Counted from the first letter of the stretch, positions 34,522 through 47,259 are shown. The stretch: 64,000 nucleotides of DNA from Argentina anserina (GCF_933775445.1 NC_065878.1:4362001-4426000); one strand, 5' to 3'. Translations and numbers: made by a program. The notes: a model not told the origin generated them from the sequence alone.

Positions 34522-36896
34522 ATCTTTTGCAGAGAGTATTTTTTTTTACTTTGGGAGAGGACACAACCACCTGGCATGTGGAAGCAGCAACTGATGACAT
34601 CTTTGGTTTGGCAGATCGGACACCAAGTTTTTCACGACAACCAACAACACCGCAATGGCAATCTTGATCTGCACCAAATTGAACAAACCTGCTGAATCTA
34701 TTAAACTGGACTGTGACATAAAATTAACAGCTAGTAGCGTCATATGGCAACGGAAATCCATCAAGCTGATATTTCAAAAACCACATGCTTCTCAAGCAAA
34801 GATGCCAACAGTTATTCAAAGTACTCAACTAAAGTTTATAAAGGTGTTCATACTGATAATCATAGGTGAGGTGATCGCCCTTTTTTATGTCGCAAGTTGC
34901 AAATATGCCTATTCTTGATTCACCATCGATTATCCTTCACAAAAAAAAAAGCAAAAAAGTCATATGAGATATTATATATTACTATTCCAACATGAAATTA
35001 GTGTGAAGGCCCAGTAGAAGACCATTTTTGCATCTCAGTATTGGGACAACAGCTATGGTTTATATATCTTGATTTGTTTCCCTTGTACGTGGCGTCAATA
35101 ATCATATCTCGATTGATTTGTTAATAGCAAGTAAAAATTTGTTTCTCCACGGTGTTTCATAATCCAAAGCCTTTTTTCACATGTTTTGTCATCAATTACT
35201 GTAAGAAAGAAACAGCAATGCTTATCAGCTTTCAATTTAAAAACAAGCTACGTTTACTCAAACAAAAACAAACATGACTTGAAAATATTTACCTTCTCCA
35301 ACGTATTCTATCACAAATTCTCCTTGCTTGATATCTTCATCCGCCACAATTCCAGAACCACATTTTTCAGTCTACAATAAATATGTTACTTCAACTCAGT
35401 GTATGAAAAGTGACTAACAAAAATAAGGACTTATAAAACAAAATATCCATCCATAAATATCCAAGTCGACCCCTTTTGTGGCAACAGGTTGCCCCATAAT
35501 TGATTACCTCATATACAAAAGTTTATCACAGAAAATTCTCGGTGAATATTGTTCAAATAGTCAAAAGGTGGTAACATAGCACCTAAATAGTTTCCCAAGG
35601 TTTTAAATCTTTTAATAAAGGTCCACTAATATAAGAGAGGAATAACCGATTAGACAAAGACGTTTTATCCTTCAATAACTGTTAGTTTGTATGTTTAAAA
35701 CCGGAGTAGCTTCTACGAGATCTTTCTCCATTTGAACTATTCCCTTTTCAGAAAATGTATTACATTTTAACCACTTCAACGTAAGACAAATACCTCCATT
35801 AGCCTCATCTTCTTCACAGGCTGGTGTTGGAAGGGTTTGTTCAGACATGAACTTCCACATTTACAGTCTGAGGAACAACTAGACTTGAGCATCCTGCAGG
35901 AAATATAGGATCAACTTATTTCAGCATGGATTACAAGTTGTCAACTATCGTATCACATTGAAAACTGAGGACCCTTGCTAGATCTACCAATGTGCCTAAG
36001 ACTAAAAAATAGACAGGTATCATATGCTGACCTCATCAATTACTTCCACACACAAATATGAACATATGAATAAGAATAAGAGACACACAAGATGCATCGT
36101 TCTATTAATCTATATTTGTGCATTTCTCAATAAGAAAACACTCAACGTTGCCTAATAGCTATACTACCTTGGTGGGCAACAACACCACTAATTAGAGTGG
36201 ACCAAGACTAAAGATAAGGAGAAGTTACTACATGTAAGCAAACTTTATGTCAAAATGAGAGTTCATAAACCTGTCATAAGGTAGAGGGATTATGTTATCC
36301 TTACCCACAGTGACAATCTATACCACAAACACTAGGAGACCCTGGGCTGCATGAGCAGAATATTCCATCATCCTCATGCCGTCTTTTATTCTTCTTAGTG
36401 AGATATATATCTTAATTATGTCAAGGAAAATAAAAAGTGGAGATTTTAGTATTAAATGAAAATGCAGATGGAGTGTTTCACAGACATTGAAGTTATGAGT
36501 TGAGTTCTGTTGAGTAAAGATTGTAACTTGCAAACATAAAAAGGATACTGCGCTTTATAAAAGTGTACTCCTTGGATTTCCTCCGATCAGGGAGTTCAAA
36601 ATCAACAGGACTTGGAATCTGCTTCTGCAACTTGTTGAATACAAGACCAACGCCACTGGGCTCAGTACGCTGATAAGCACAAAAACACACAAAATTAATG
36701 TCATAAGCATGCATACAAGAAAATCATTACAAGAACAAAGAAGAAATCTGCCATGGAAAGACCCAGAAGGCATAATTAAGGCAGCTGCTCGATTCACAGA
36801 TCAAGATAAAATTGGAAAATCTATCGAGTGTGGTTTCAAAAGAAAAGCAAGAACAAGAAAGAATTGAAATAGGACCTTCCTCTTCATAGCCGGCAT
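34522..36896 (-). pseudogene. ASHH3-like histone-lysine methyltransferase, frameshifted SET domain
   Basis: Similar to Arabidopsis ASHH3/ASHH4, which methylate histone H3. Exons in order: 36896-36876 (MPAMKRK), 36669-36549, 36410-36305 (DDGIFCSCSPGSPSVCG), 35893-35794 (AWS cysteines: SCSSDCKCGSSC), 35371-35293 (CGSGIVADEDIKQGEF), 35198-35023, 34934-34854 (GIFATCDIKKGDHLTYDYQ) and 34688 onward (post-SET DCHCGVVGC). In exon 35198-35023 the [10 protein letters not shown] and DATYKGNKS motifs are present. The codons after NFYL are replaced by ten bases where the family has six, a 4-bp gain. This shifts frame and gives TGA nine codons later, about residue 176. A nine-A run near 34540 causes another shift, after which similarity ends at the LINE fragment. 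The Arg of GIFATRD is Cys. The N-terminal open frame is otherwise clean, so inactivation is recent. Confidence 0.83.
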
Positions 36897-37399
36897 TGCG
36901 CCAAGAACCCACTCCGCCACTGTTCAGTTAATCCCTTATTTCGGAGGAACTTGATTTTCAGTTTTTCACTATTTACCCTTTTTCTCAAAATCTGAGAAAA
37001 AACTATTGTACCCTCAGTCAATTTAATTTAATAAACCCACAGTGAACCTTTGTCGAGGCAAGACTTTACCCGTTGGCGGCCAGTGACCGGATTCCGGCAA
37101 TTGTTGACCGTTGAACTAGTGATACTACTAAAACCCCTTCTTGTCCCCGGATAGACCCTATTGCCCCTCAATAGACCCCTACAACCCCCAGTAGATCTTT
37201 ACTTACCGGCTTTGTGATTTTTTTAAGAGGACAAAACGATTTCAACATTCTCATAGCATTCACACAAACTGTGCGGAAGTAGTTTTACATGTTTCATGTG
37301 GACGGCGTACCTCACATGGATTTTACTGTGCCATTTTTTGTTTTTGTTTCTTGTCTTCATGATATTAGAAAGACATTATTTTACAGAAAAATAGTAGAT
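36897..37399. other. Upstream flank of SET gene; no gene
   Basis: It holds the 5' flank of the SET-domain gene and, from about 37050 to 37220, a C-rich stretch ('aacccccagtagatc') that looks like decayed repeat DNA. No exon-like structure was seen. Confidence 0.35.
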
Positions 37400-37600
37400 T
37401 GTTCGAGTAGGAACGAAACGAGAATAGAACAAAACGTAACTCTTTATTGATTGATAATGAAACTTATGTATAAATATTACATACGAAGTATCCTGATGAA
37501 TCATGGATTCATATCGATTACATAAAGCATAATCTTCTCCAATAAGGAAACTTAAATAGGCTAAGACACACAAGGATATAATAATAATTCTCTCATAACA
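37400..37600 (-). repeat. 3' LTR of the copia element
   Basis: 201 bp. Minus strand TGTTATGAGAGAATT to CTCGAACA. It contains 'tattgattgataatga' (plus strand), which is shared with the three other LTRs of this family in the window. Confidence 0.8.
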
Positions 37601-38799
37601 CTTCCACTTGTGTCACATGTGTAGGTTGCATGGTGCACATAACGTTGCCTCGGTAAAAACCTTGTCAAGCAAAATAAAAACTTCTTAAGTGAAAAATAAA
37701 AGTTTGATCGAAAGAGAAAAAGAGCACAACGCACCGTCTACATTTGATAGCATCATGTGAGGAAGACTCCCCCTAAGTCTACGAAACAACTCCCTCTAAT
37801 TAGTGTCATAATCATGGAGTACAAAGAACAACGTATACAACGTTCATTACATGTTTCTCAAAAGTAGTCTTGGACTAATGATTAATCATTAATCTACCTA
37901 TACATCCTTAGATCATATATGCTTTACTTAGCCAAACTTAGATCTTAGGAAACATGATTGCATAACAACTTAAAACAAGAGTTTGCAATGAAATTCAGAT
38001 TCTCGGGTAGAATGACCCTTCACTCACTTAAACGGCCATAACTTCTTCGTACAATAGGTATCAGTGAACCATAAAATGTTCTGGAAAGTAGACACCTGTG
38101 GCTTTCCAGTGACATATTCACAACCTAATTTGATCGGAGAAGTTCACAGTACTCTGTCGAAGTTGACTGACTTGCAAATTCTCAGACAGAACTGTCCTAC
38201 TTTGCTACAACGGCCATAACTCACGCAATACGATAGCTATGAACAAATGGTTGGTGTCCCTGGAAAGTAGACACATAGACCTTTCCAACGGTACCAAACT
38301 CACCATTTTCATTGAGTGAGCTGTCTTGTAGGTCTCGTTGAAGTTGACATACGAAACTGGACATATTCTGATTTGTCACATTCAATGTGTCTTTCACAAA
38401 GGAATGTGGGAATGGACCAATGAATGACTGATTTTGGTCCGAGACGAAACCGTATGCATCCTCTATGCTTCCAGTGTCGACTGCTACATCAAGGCGTACG
38501 TTGATGTTGCTGGAACTGCTGGCGGCGTTGGTGTGGATATGATTTGTGTTGGTTCACTAAGTGTAGAACTAAAACTCATGTCAAAGGAGCAATGCAAGTC
38601 CAATGAAAATGCATAAGCGCATAGTTGATCACATCATAATGAAAGCAATAGTGTCCTAACAACACTTACATGTATAAATCTATAACTCATTGAACATCTT
38701 CATCATCTTAACTTAGACGGAATAGAGAGTCCAAAATGGGCTTTCATATGAACACGTATGTGTATGAGTTCTTGCAACCGATTGTATTACGTTCTCTCG

Positions 38800-41075
38800 A
38801 ACATCACAATCTGATTACATAAGCTCTCCGTGGTCTGGAGGCATTTAAGGTCCCTCGGGCACTTTCATATCTGCGTCAAGATCCCTTTACAAATATGTTA
38901 TGACCACTATCATATGCTGCAAATCAGTTTTCATGGACACTACTACTGATCAAGTAGCAGAAAGCAATTATGTCCATAACAAGATAATATAACTTATCGT
39001 AGCCAATACTAGGATAATGAGACAATCTTTGCGCCATAAGTTCTGCAAATATTGTATGACTTCATCATTATACTTACGAACAAAGACTAACTTAACAAGT
39101 CTAGTTTTGTCTGTATTGATTTTTTCCACTTCGGTCACGTTGCTCATTGTTGATACTTTACAATGGAATAAGAGCATAAGCGAATACATCATCAATCATG
39201 GAGATCAATCCATTTAAACATACGCGCGCTTATATGATTAATTGAGAGATTTTTTTGTTCACTGATATCAACAAAAGGAGTCTGTAGCGTCCGACATAAA
39301 CTTAGTTGATAGACATGTTCAGAGAATATCTCTTGATGATAGGTCAAATACTTGTGCCTACGCACCTCGCTTCTTTCTGGTTTTGATTCCAGAGAGTAAT
39401 GGTCTCCCTCTCATCTAGGTAGGAGCCAAGACCGAAGCTATGACCCTTACTAGTCTATCTTTGCGTTTGCCGCCCTTGTTTTGTAGTGCAATACCACGGG
39501 CGCCGACAACACCACAGCGTATGATGGTGCCATTGCCGGCTTCCTTCCCACTGTTTGGAATGGTGCCAACGGTGTTAGGACCAGGTCATATGAAATTCTC
39601 CCATATTCTGAGAGTCCCAATTTTACCGACACATCACAACATTTATGTGTGATCTCGTCACTTTTGCAATATTGGTAAAGTGATTGAGCATCGAATCTTT
39701 GACTTTCTAGAGGTCGATAATGCCTTGGACTTCTTGGTTACTCAGAGCAATGCGAGATCTTAATGAGACATAGTGCCACACCACGTTAATTCCTAGCATT
39801 AAAACCGGAATAGGAGCATTCCATATCTCCCCTTAACGACGAGAAGTATGTCTCATCAAAGTGACCATCTGCGGATATCGCATGATAGAGATTCACGGTT
39901 GTAGATTGGAAATATCGGACAAGTGTTGGTGATTCATAATCAACCAAAATACTTAATCGTTTCATGTAGACCCATTGAGATACGAAAATAGAGGCACATA
40001 AACGCTTGGTTAGTTGTGGGTCTGAATAAGTCTCGATGCATGCAACATTACATATCTCCATGCAAAGACCGGCAGGTTAGTGGCAGGTTAGTACCCATAA
40101 CCAAGTCCGAGCTTTGATGGATCGTACTGTAAATGAACATGAAGAATTATATGTTCAATGACGATCCCAGTAGACATGCAAAACAAAATTTTCAAATGTC
40201 TTGGAGGTGAAGTCTCCAACAGTATCTAATCGAAAAAGATTGGAGAAGATGAAAAGGGTGGTGAGCCCGTAGTATGATGATCACAGCTAAAAACTTAGGT
40301 AATGCAACATTCTTTGTGGGTAGCAAAGCGACGTGTGACCAACGCGTCTATGCTCTTAACCTATATCATAAAAAATCGAAAAATGTCCGCATTCAGTTGG
40401 ATAGGGTCCATTAATGTCACCTTAAATACATTGTAAGAATGGAGTGTTTTCGGTTGAAGCCTTAGCAAATGAAAGACTTCTTTAAAATTTAGCAAGAGAA
40501 CAAGCTTTGCAAAATGAGCGATGTGCATCAGAGATTGCCATGGAGGCATTAGAAAACATGGGAGGCATCACAAGCTCCTATAAAGGAGAGGATGCCACCA
40601 CCGATGGCCTGAATGTCATGGAGCTGCGAGAGGGGCAGGTTTGGCCTCACTGTGAAGGGTACAGATAGGCACGGCCTCAACGTGTGTAGCACGGGTGAGG
40701 TGGTCCTCCAATCGCTTCGGAGACTTGAAAAATGGATAACCATGTCAATTCTTAAGAATTCTAATCATCATATCACGTCCAGGATGTCCGAGACAGGCAT
40801 GCCAACGCATATAAGAGTCCAAATCACAAAAGTGTCGTTCAACCGCATATGATTCAAAAATTCGAATGGAAGTAAAATACAAACCATTCCCGAGACTCTT
40901 CATCTTCTCTAAGATATGGTGCTAGCCTGCTTTTTGCAGAGTTAACACAAAGATATTCCTCTTCATTCTCAACACAAGCATTAAGATGAAAATTTATTAT
41001 TGGCATGTATGGCCTTTTAAAACTTAGCAAGGCACGAAGATATAAAACACAATCTCCACGAGATCCATAAAACAA
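38800..41075 (-). pseudogene. Copia Pol remnants (GAG-pre-integrase, integrase, RT)
   Basis: Fragments in several frames. NEEEYLCV near 41000 matches the segment before the integrase. CKACSLAKF near 40490 matches the integrase zinc region, with the following FRFFM core. GYES-x-LVRYF then HFDE near 39900-39990 matches the integrase C-terminal part. DMKVPEG near 38850 matches the RT block. Stops and frameshifts separate them all, so no protein can be made. Confidence 0.6.
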
Positions 41076-43527
41076 CTACATATGCCGTACGACAAGGTGG
41101 GTGGTTACGCAATTCACAAGACACTTGACATTTCCAGGAGACTCTCCCATAATAAATTTAAGAGAGTCAACGTCATAACGTTTCTAAACAATATGCAGTA
41201 GGATATTGCAAAACGAGGATCAAAATAAAATGACAATCTCATCAAGTGTATCACATGGAAATATGACTACATTCTTCAACTTAAGAGTTAGAAAAACATG
41301 GTATTGGAGCAGTTGAATACCAAACAATTGGGGTGGTAAAAACCATCTAATTGGTGCGGGTGGTCACCAATAATTTTAAAATCGTTTGAGCTATGAAACG
41401 ACTTGGAGAAAACCGGAAAACCATATCCAAATAACTCAAAACCGAATGAAACTTTGGCTGGAAAACGCTTCAACAAAAAATGTTGGAAATATGCCGGAAA
41501 AACAACGAGAAAAGGGTAAAAAATACCAGAAACGTCGGAAAAAGGCCGAAAGGTGGCCAAATGGCCAGAAACGTCGACAAAACGTTTTGGAAACGTATCG
41601 AAAACGCCAAAGATCATAACGATGTCAAATTTTGACATTCCAAGGTTCGTTTTCCAAATGTTAAGTGTCATATTTACAATGTAGTATTATTTGGGTCTCA
41701 TGTAACCCAAAAGCGGCCAGTTTAAGAACCACGTGTAGTTGCATACGTTGACCATTCATACTAGGTTTAAGGCAAATACAATTCTCGCGAGATCATCTTG
41801 TAAACAAGGAATCGAGAAATTTTATTGAATATGACAACTTTTAATACAATACAAACAAGCTAAATTCGAGTAAGAAACATGGCAATGCCAACGTCATACT
41901 TGAAAAATAGTAAGCAGAAAACATAGTCCAAATAGATTGACTAATCAAAAGTCCGTAGCAACTAAATCTTGCATATCGGATCGGGTGGCGCCTTAGCCTG
42001 AGGCTCAAAAAATTTGCTTACTTGAGAATTGAAGAATGTTACGTTTCCATCTTTAAAGTTCCCTCAATAGATATAAGTACAGATGCCAAAAATGACATGT
42101 GTTTCTTGGGATGTGGAGCATGCATTAAGGTCAACTCTGGTAAAACAACGTCATAGACGTTTATTGAATCATTGTTAAGTGTGTCCCATAGAATTTTGAG
42201 ATCTTTTATCGGCAAATATTGCCGCTTCAGAGTAGTATGAATTTCAACATAAATAAATGAGTACGTAAACCTTGGGATTATCGTTTATAGACATAAGTTA
42301 AAAAAAACTCAAAAATTCAAGTAACTGTCACGATGGCGACGCATCCACAAGAAACGAGGATTGTATTGGTTTCGAATAAACGAAACAATTCAAGTATGTA
42401 ATAGGAATAAGAAGGGGTTGTGATGTATATGGTCACAAAATAATCGATGCATAATGGTGATTCTCATGATTGCACCTAAAATAACAGTGTACTCAGACAA
42501 CCACACGAAATCAATTTATTCCCTTTAAGTAATGACGTGACTCCCCCAGGACCGTCACACGAAAAACGTCGACGAAGAGGGGAATCATATCCCTCTTTGG
42601 TCTCAATGGCGTTATAAGAAAAACCGGAAAAGAGACATGAAGAAGGCTAATAGCGCCCGATAATTTTATATATATGTTCAAAAGCACTAACTTTAAGAAA
42701 AGCTTACTTGGTGGTTTGCCAAATAAACCGCATTAATTTGAGATAGTCTTCAAATTTATCTTCATGCAAGAAAGTTGCTTGATGAATTCTTAATCCTTGT
42801 TGATCTTCGTACTGATGGCATAAAAAGCTCTTGAGTAATATCCATCTCTGGCATGCATGTCATCACAATGGTACGCGATTGATCATTTTCATATACGAAC
42901 ACATGAAAAATAATTAGAGAGTAAACGTGCATAGAAACAAATCAATAAATAGGAAAATAAAAAGGAGCCAAGAGAGGCTATTGGGTTTGGATGTCCTAAG
43001 GCCCAAAAGGCTGCTGGGTGGGGTCGGGTTCAGTCTCAAGACGGATCCAAAAAATCCGGGTAGGGGCAGCGCAGACGCGGATTGGTAGATGCTACATACG
43101 AAGTTCGTCACCGGCATCGTTCGGTGTAATTTGATGTTGGGAAGACTAGGTTGCGTGACATCAAAAACGGCGCAGTCTGCACGGACAACCATCGACAGAG
43201 TGAGAAACTGGGGAGGATGTCGGAAAAGGGCATCATCGGTTTGCTTGATGGCGGCGACGATTCCGGATCCAACAAGACGCCCTCGGTTGCTTCGGTTTGA
43301 AGGAGCTACGTCAGTTTTGGATCCCAAGGACAAAGCGTCGGGGAAAACAAGATGTACGTCGGAGTAGCAACAATAGCGGGTCACCAACACGGGGTGCTGC
43401 TGCAGGTCAATGGTTGCCCAGAGAAGAAAATTGGGTGTCCATAGCAGATTTGATATCTGAATTTTTTTCGACGATAATTTGTCGGTTTCTAATCTAATTT
43501 TCCGGCAATACATGTAAGGAGGTTGCT

Positions 43528-43549
43528 GGGGGGGGGGGGTGGGGGGGGG
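43528..43549. repeat. Interrupted poly-G run
   Basis: Twelve G, one T, nine G in the leader region just inside the copia 5' LTR. Confidence 0.85.
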
Positions 43550-43621
43550 AGATTTTAGGGCTAGGGTTTTATTTTTCTGGTGGTGGCCGTTCAGACATTG
43601 TAGAACAAAGTGCTCATAACG

Positions 43622-43843
43622 TGTTCGAGTAGGAACAAAGCGAAAATAATAACAACGTAATAGAACCCAACGTAACTCTTGTATTGATTGATAATGAGGT
43701 ATATATATAGGCATTACATATGAAGTACCCCGATGAATCAGAGATTCGATCATATCTATTACATAAAGCATAATATACTCCAATAAAGAAACTTAAATAG
43801 GCTAAGACACACACAATGATAGAATAATAATTCTCCCGGAACA
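43622..43843 (-). repeat. 5' LTR of the copia element
   Basis: 222 bp. Minus strand TGTTCCGGGAG to CTCGAACA. It is longer than its partner at 37400 by small indels and differs at many sites, which fits an old insertion. Confidence 0.8.
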
Positions 43844-44161
43844 TAGACAATAATATTTACTTCACGTAACATATGGTCAAAACTAGGTTTAGGCGTTATA
43901 CCCCTCATTGTACTATTTGTACGCACTATTTTTCTAAAAAAAAGAAGAGAAAAAACTTATGTTCGGAACAATTTTTTTGAAACACAACTGTGTGAATAGC
44001 ATCTTAGATGAATGTTCCAATTCTCCATTTGATATAACATTCCCTCACCCAATTGAAGTGTAAAGAATCATCTCCACACCGTGTTCCCGTAATTAAACAT
44101 AATTGTCTCTCTCAATCTGTGTTCTAAACGTTTTGTTGTTTTGTTTGTGTCATAAAATAAA
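43844..44161. other. Short gene-free spacer
   Basis: Sequence between the copia element and foldback copy B. No coding or repeat structure was recognised apart from the 9-bp duplication taaaataaa at its right edge (44153-44161). Confidence 0.4.
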
Positions 44162-45185
44162 GGCAAAATTACCAAAATACACCTCAAATTTGGCTGAAAT
44201 TGTTAATTTGCACCCCGAACTTGTATTTGAGTCAATTTACCTCCTAAACTTGGTAAAAATTGCTGATTTGCACCCCATCCGTTAAATTTAACTGTTTCTA
44301 TCCAATTTTGCGTCACATGTTATGCACATGAGGAGTAATATTGTCATTTTCTATTTATATTTTTCTTAAAAACAAATAAAATATTCTTTAAAATGAGGAT
44401 TATTTTGTTAATCAAATTATTTATTTACATATTTTTTCTACATACTTAACACTACTTTGAATTATATATTCAACATACCTACTCATTCAAATATAGTGTG
44501 TTGTATATAAATATATTTTTATATATACACATTGTTGGAGGAGCAACAAAACGAGAATAATAACGACATAATAGAACAGAACGTAACCGTTTATTGATTG
44601 ATAATGAGGCCAATATATAGGCATTACATAACCACAATCCCGTAGGATTTGGAGTCATAATCTATTACAGAGATGCGAATCTATCTCTAACAGGAAACCT
44701 AATAAGGCTAAGACACACACAATGGTAGAATAGTAAATTCTCTCGGAACACACATTTATTTTTAATTTTCAATGTATTTATTTATTTATATTTTTCTAAT
44801 ATCTTTTAACATACCATATCACATAAAATAATAAATATATAAATCAATAACATGTTTCGAAAAAACAAACATTGTAGCAACTGTTCCTCTTAAGTAATTT
44901 TATTAATTTATTTCATTATTAAATATGAATAAATATATAATGACAATACTGCCCCTTAAATGTATGACATGTGACTTAAAATTGGATTGAAAACATTAAA
45001 TTTAACGAATATGGTGCAAATCGGCAATTTTTACTAAGTTTAAGAGGTAAATTGACTCGAATGCAAGTTTCGGGTATAAATCGACAATTTTTACCAAGTT
45101 TAAGAGGTAAATTGACTGGAATGCAAGTTCGGGGTTGAAATTGACAATTAAGACCAAATTTAAAATACAAATCAGAATTTTTGCC
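44162..45185. mobile_element. Mutator-like foldback element, copy B
   Basis: Same family as copy A (3770-4842), in the same orientation, with inverted arms built from the same 'cctaaacttggtaaaaattg' modules. Its ends have drifted (ggcaaaatt and aatttttgcc). The flanks are a perfect 9-bp repeat, taaaataaa, at 44153-44161 and 45186-45194, which differs from the duplication around copy A. This proves separate insertion. It contains the same solo LTR at the same internal site. No transposase is present. Its right end lies 301 bp before the phytocystatin start codon. Confidence 0.83.
44533..44750 (-). repeat. Solo copia-type LTR nested in foldback copy B
   Basis: Matches the solo LTR of copy A, with the same flanking 5-bp cacat duplication (44528-44532 and 44751-44755). 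It retains the 'aaggctaagac' segment that copy A lacks and is therefore closer to the ancestral state. Confidence 0.8.
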
Positions 45186-45194
45186 TAAAATAAA

Positions 45195-45486
45195 TAGCTC
45201 TGAACTCTGGAGCAAATCGAGTGTTTTAATCCAAATCAGTCCCCATCTTCGAACTATACATGCTTGTATAAATATTACGGAATTTCGGAAGCTTACACAT
45301 TAACATAGAATACCAAAAAACAAAAAGCAACAGAAAAAGCTTACTCACTAAGCAAAAGACAGATTCCCGCGTCGACACGTGTCCGGACACGTATCAGAAA
45401 CACACCGAGACCCAAAAGCATATAAATAAATAAATAGTTAAATACCCTTCTCCAAGTCTCAACCCGAAGAGCGAATTTCAGAGCAT
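45195..45486 (+). promoter_or_regulatory. Proximal upstream region of the phytocystatin gene
   Basis: About 290 bp between the foldback element and the start codon. The stretch 'tataaataaataaatag' near 45420 is a TATA-like candidate roughly 65 bp upstream of the ATG. A cacgtgtccggacacgt segment near 45376 contains a G-box-like CACGTG core. No functional evidence is available from sequence alone. Confidence 0.35.
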
Positions 45487-46747
45487 ATGAAATCGAAATC
45501 ACAATTTTCTTCGAACTCATCCTCTTCCTTCGTCTTCTCCACTCTCCTCCTTTTCTCCTTCTTCGCAATCTCCGAAATGGCCACCCTCGGCGGCATCCGC
45601 GACTCCCCCGCCGGCTCCCAGAACAGCCTCGAAACCGAGTCCCTCGGCCGCTTCGCCGTCGACGACCACAACAAGAAGCAGGTACTTGTTTGAATTCCAT
45701 GCTCTTCGTTTGTTTGTTTTAATTTGCGATGAGATTCAAATGGATTGGATTCTAATTTGCGATGCAGAATGGTGTGCTGGAGTTCGTCCGGGTGGTGAAG
45801 GCCAAGGAGCAGGTGGTGGCTGGCACTCTGCACCATCTGGTGGTGGAGGCCATCGACGGCGGGAAGAAGAAGCTTTACGAAGCCAAGGTATGGGTCAAGC
45901 CTTGGTTGGGGTTTAAGGAGGTTCAGGAGTTCAAGCACGCTGATGAACCTGAAGCTGTCTCTGAAGCGCCGTTGATTACCTCTTGTGATTTGGGGGTTAA
46001 GCAAGGTGAGTGACCTGTTGTGGTTTAGCTTTGGTGTTATGAATTATGGAGTGTGTGAGAGTGAGAATTGGGTTGTTGTGATCAGGTGGGCATGCTCCGG
46101 GGTGGCAAGATGTGCAGCCTCATGATCCTCAAGTTCAAGATGCAGCTCACCATGCTGTGAAGAGCCTTCAGCAGAGGTCGAATTCGTTGTTCCCCTATGA
46201 GCTGCAAGAGATTGTCCATGCTAAGGCTGAGGTCAGTAGTGATGCGCTTCCTTTCAATGCGTGTTTTTGTGATTATTTGGGTGGCTTATGACTTGTGTTT
46301 ACAGCTAGTTGTGTATGTGTTGGTTTCTATATAGAATTGAGGTAAATATATGCAGCTGGGGCTATAACTACTGCTCGGCAGACCGATGTTTGTTATGTAA
46401 GAACTGCATGTGATTTAGTGAAATTGTTTATGTGGGTGAATCTGGGTAGATGGTAGAAGAACAAAGAAACTCGGAATTTGATTTTTCCATCAAGAACCAA
46501 ATGTTTTGTGTTTCTTGACTAGGAATTCGTAACTTGATTCTATTGTTACCTTGATTACTTCCTTTCGGTTGATGCTGATTATTGATTATTCGTGTTGTAA
46601 TTGTGAGGGCAGGTGATAGAAGACCATGCCAAGTTTAACATGCTTCTGAAGCTGAAGAGGGGAGACAAAGAAGAGAAATACAAAGTTGAAGTCCACAAGA
46701 ACAATGAAGGTGCCTACAATCTGAACCAGATGGAGGCAGAGCACTGA
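45487..46747 (+). CDS. Two-domain phytocystatin (cysteine proteinase inhibitor)
   Basis: It inhibits papain-type proteases through its N-terminal cystatin domain and legumain through its C-terminal extension, probably in secretory or apoplastic compartments. Four exons (45487-45681, 45768-46005, 46086-46231, 46613-46747) give 237 residues in frame. There is a Ser-rich signal peptide with hydrophobic core [12 protein letters not shown]. Next come the GG motif (ATLGGIRDS), the plant cystatin helix motif ([10 protein letters not shown]), the reactive loop QVVAG, and PW in the second hairpin. The C-terminal domain carries [18 protein letters not shown], the legumain-inhibitory site. It resembles Arabidopsis CYS6. 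A second in-frame Met precedes ATLGG and could give a cytosolic form. The gene looks intact. A Mutator-like element ends about 300 bp upstream and may affect control. Confidence 0.95.
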
Positions 46748-47259
46748 TTATAGAGAGCTTTCTAGCTTCCGATCATATAAGAACCGGATACATGTTCTGC
46801 TTTTGTTATTTGTATTTCCACTTAAACTCCCGGAACAATCTTCTCGCTTATTATCTATAGCAGCTTTCTATGTGTATTTCTTGTATAGCATTAAAATGTC
46901 TGCTTCTGGACCTGTTTATCAGTTCCTTTTACCCGGCCGGGTCTTCAATTAGAATCGAAAATCCTATATTCAGTAGGAATGAATTCCAAATCACATATTG
47001 GGTAACTTACTTAATCCTTCAGCCATCGGGAACCTTGTGCTGTCAGGAAAGCCAGAAGCTGGAGATATTGATTCTAACTTACCATAATGGTGAAAGACTT
47101 GTGCTAGTATAGAGTAACCATCAACTGAGAAACTATGCACAAAACCACGTCTTTTTATTAAGTAGAAGAGCTCAGGTGGGCGGTAGTAGTCCTCTGGTTT
47201 ATAGTACATTTGGAGTTGAGTTTCTAGTTCCAGGGTTATGGAACTATTGCCGAGTTCTA
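46748..47259. other. Phytocystatin 3' flank; no gene
   Basis: Contains the presumed 3' untranslated region of the phytocystatin and AT-rich spacer. Nothing else was recognised. Confidence 0.4.

Larger units (their letters stand above)
37400..43843 (-). mobile_element. Decayed Ty1/copia retrotransposon with both LTRs
   Basis: Two related direct repeats bound 6.4 kb: 37400-37600 and 43622-43843. On the minus strand each starts TGTT and ends CGAACA. The flanks are tagat and tagac, a 5-bp duplication with one mismatch. Directly inside the 5' LTR the minus strand reads CGTTATGAGCAC, similar to the leader found next to LTRs of related elements. The interior carries copia pieces in the expected 5'-3' minus-strand order: gag-pre-integrase-like (about 41075-40854), integrase (40549-39786) and reverse transcriptase (about 38900). 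All are broken by stops and shifts. Confidence 0.72.

Noticed and set aside
41386..41619. Basic 77-codon plus-strand frame in the copia element
   Set aside because: Low-complexity Lys/Arg/Gln-rich product on the antisense of the element, with no conserved domain.
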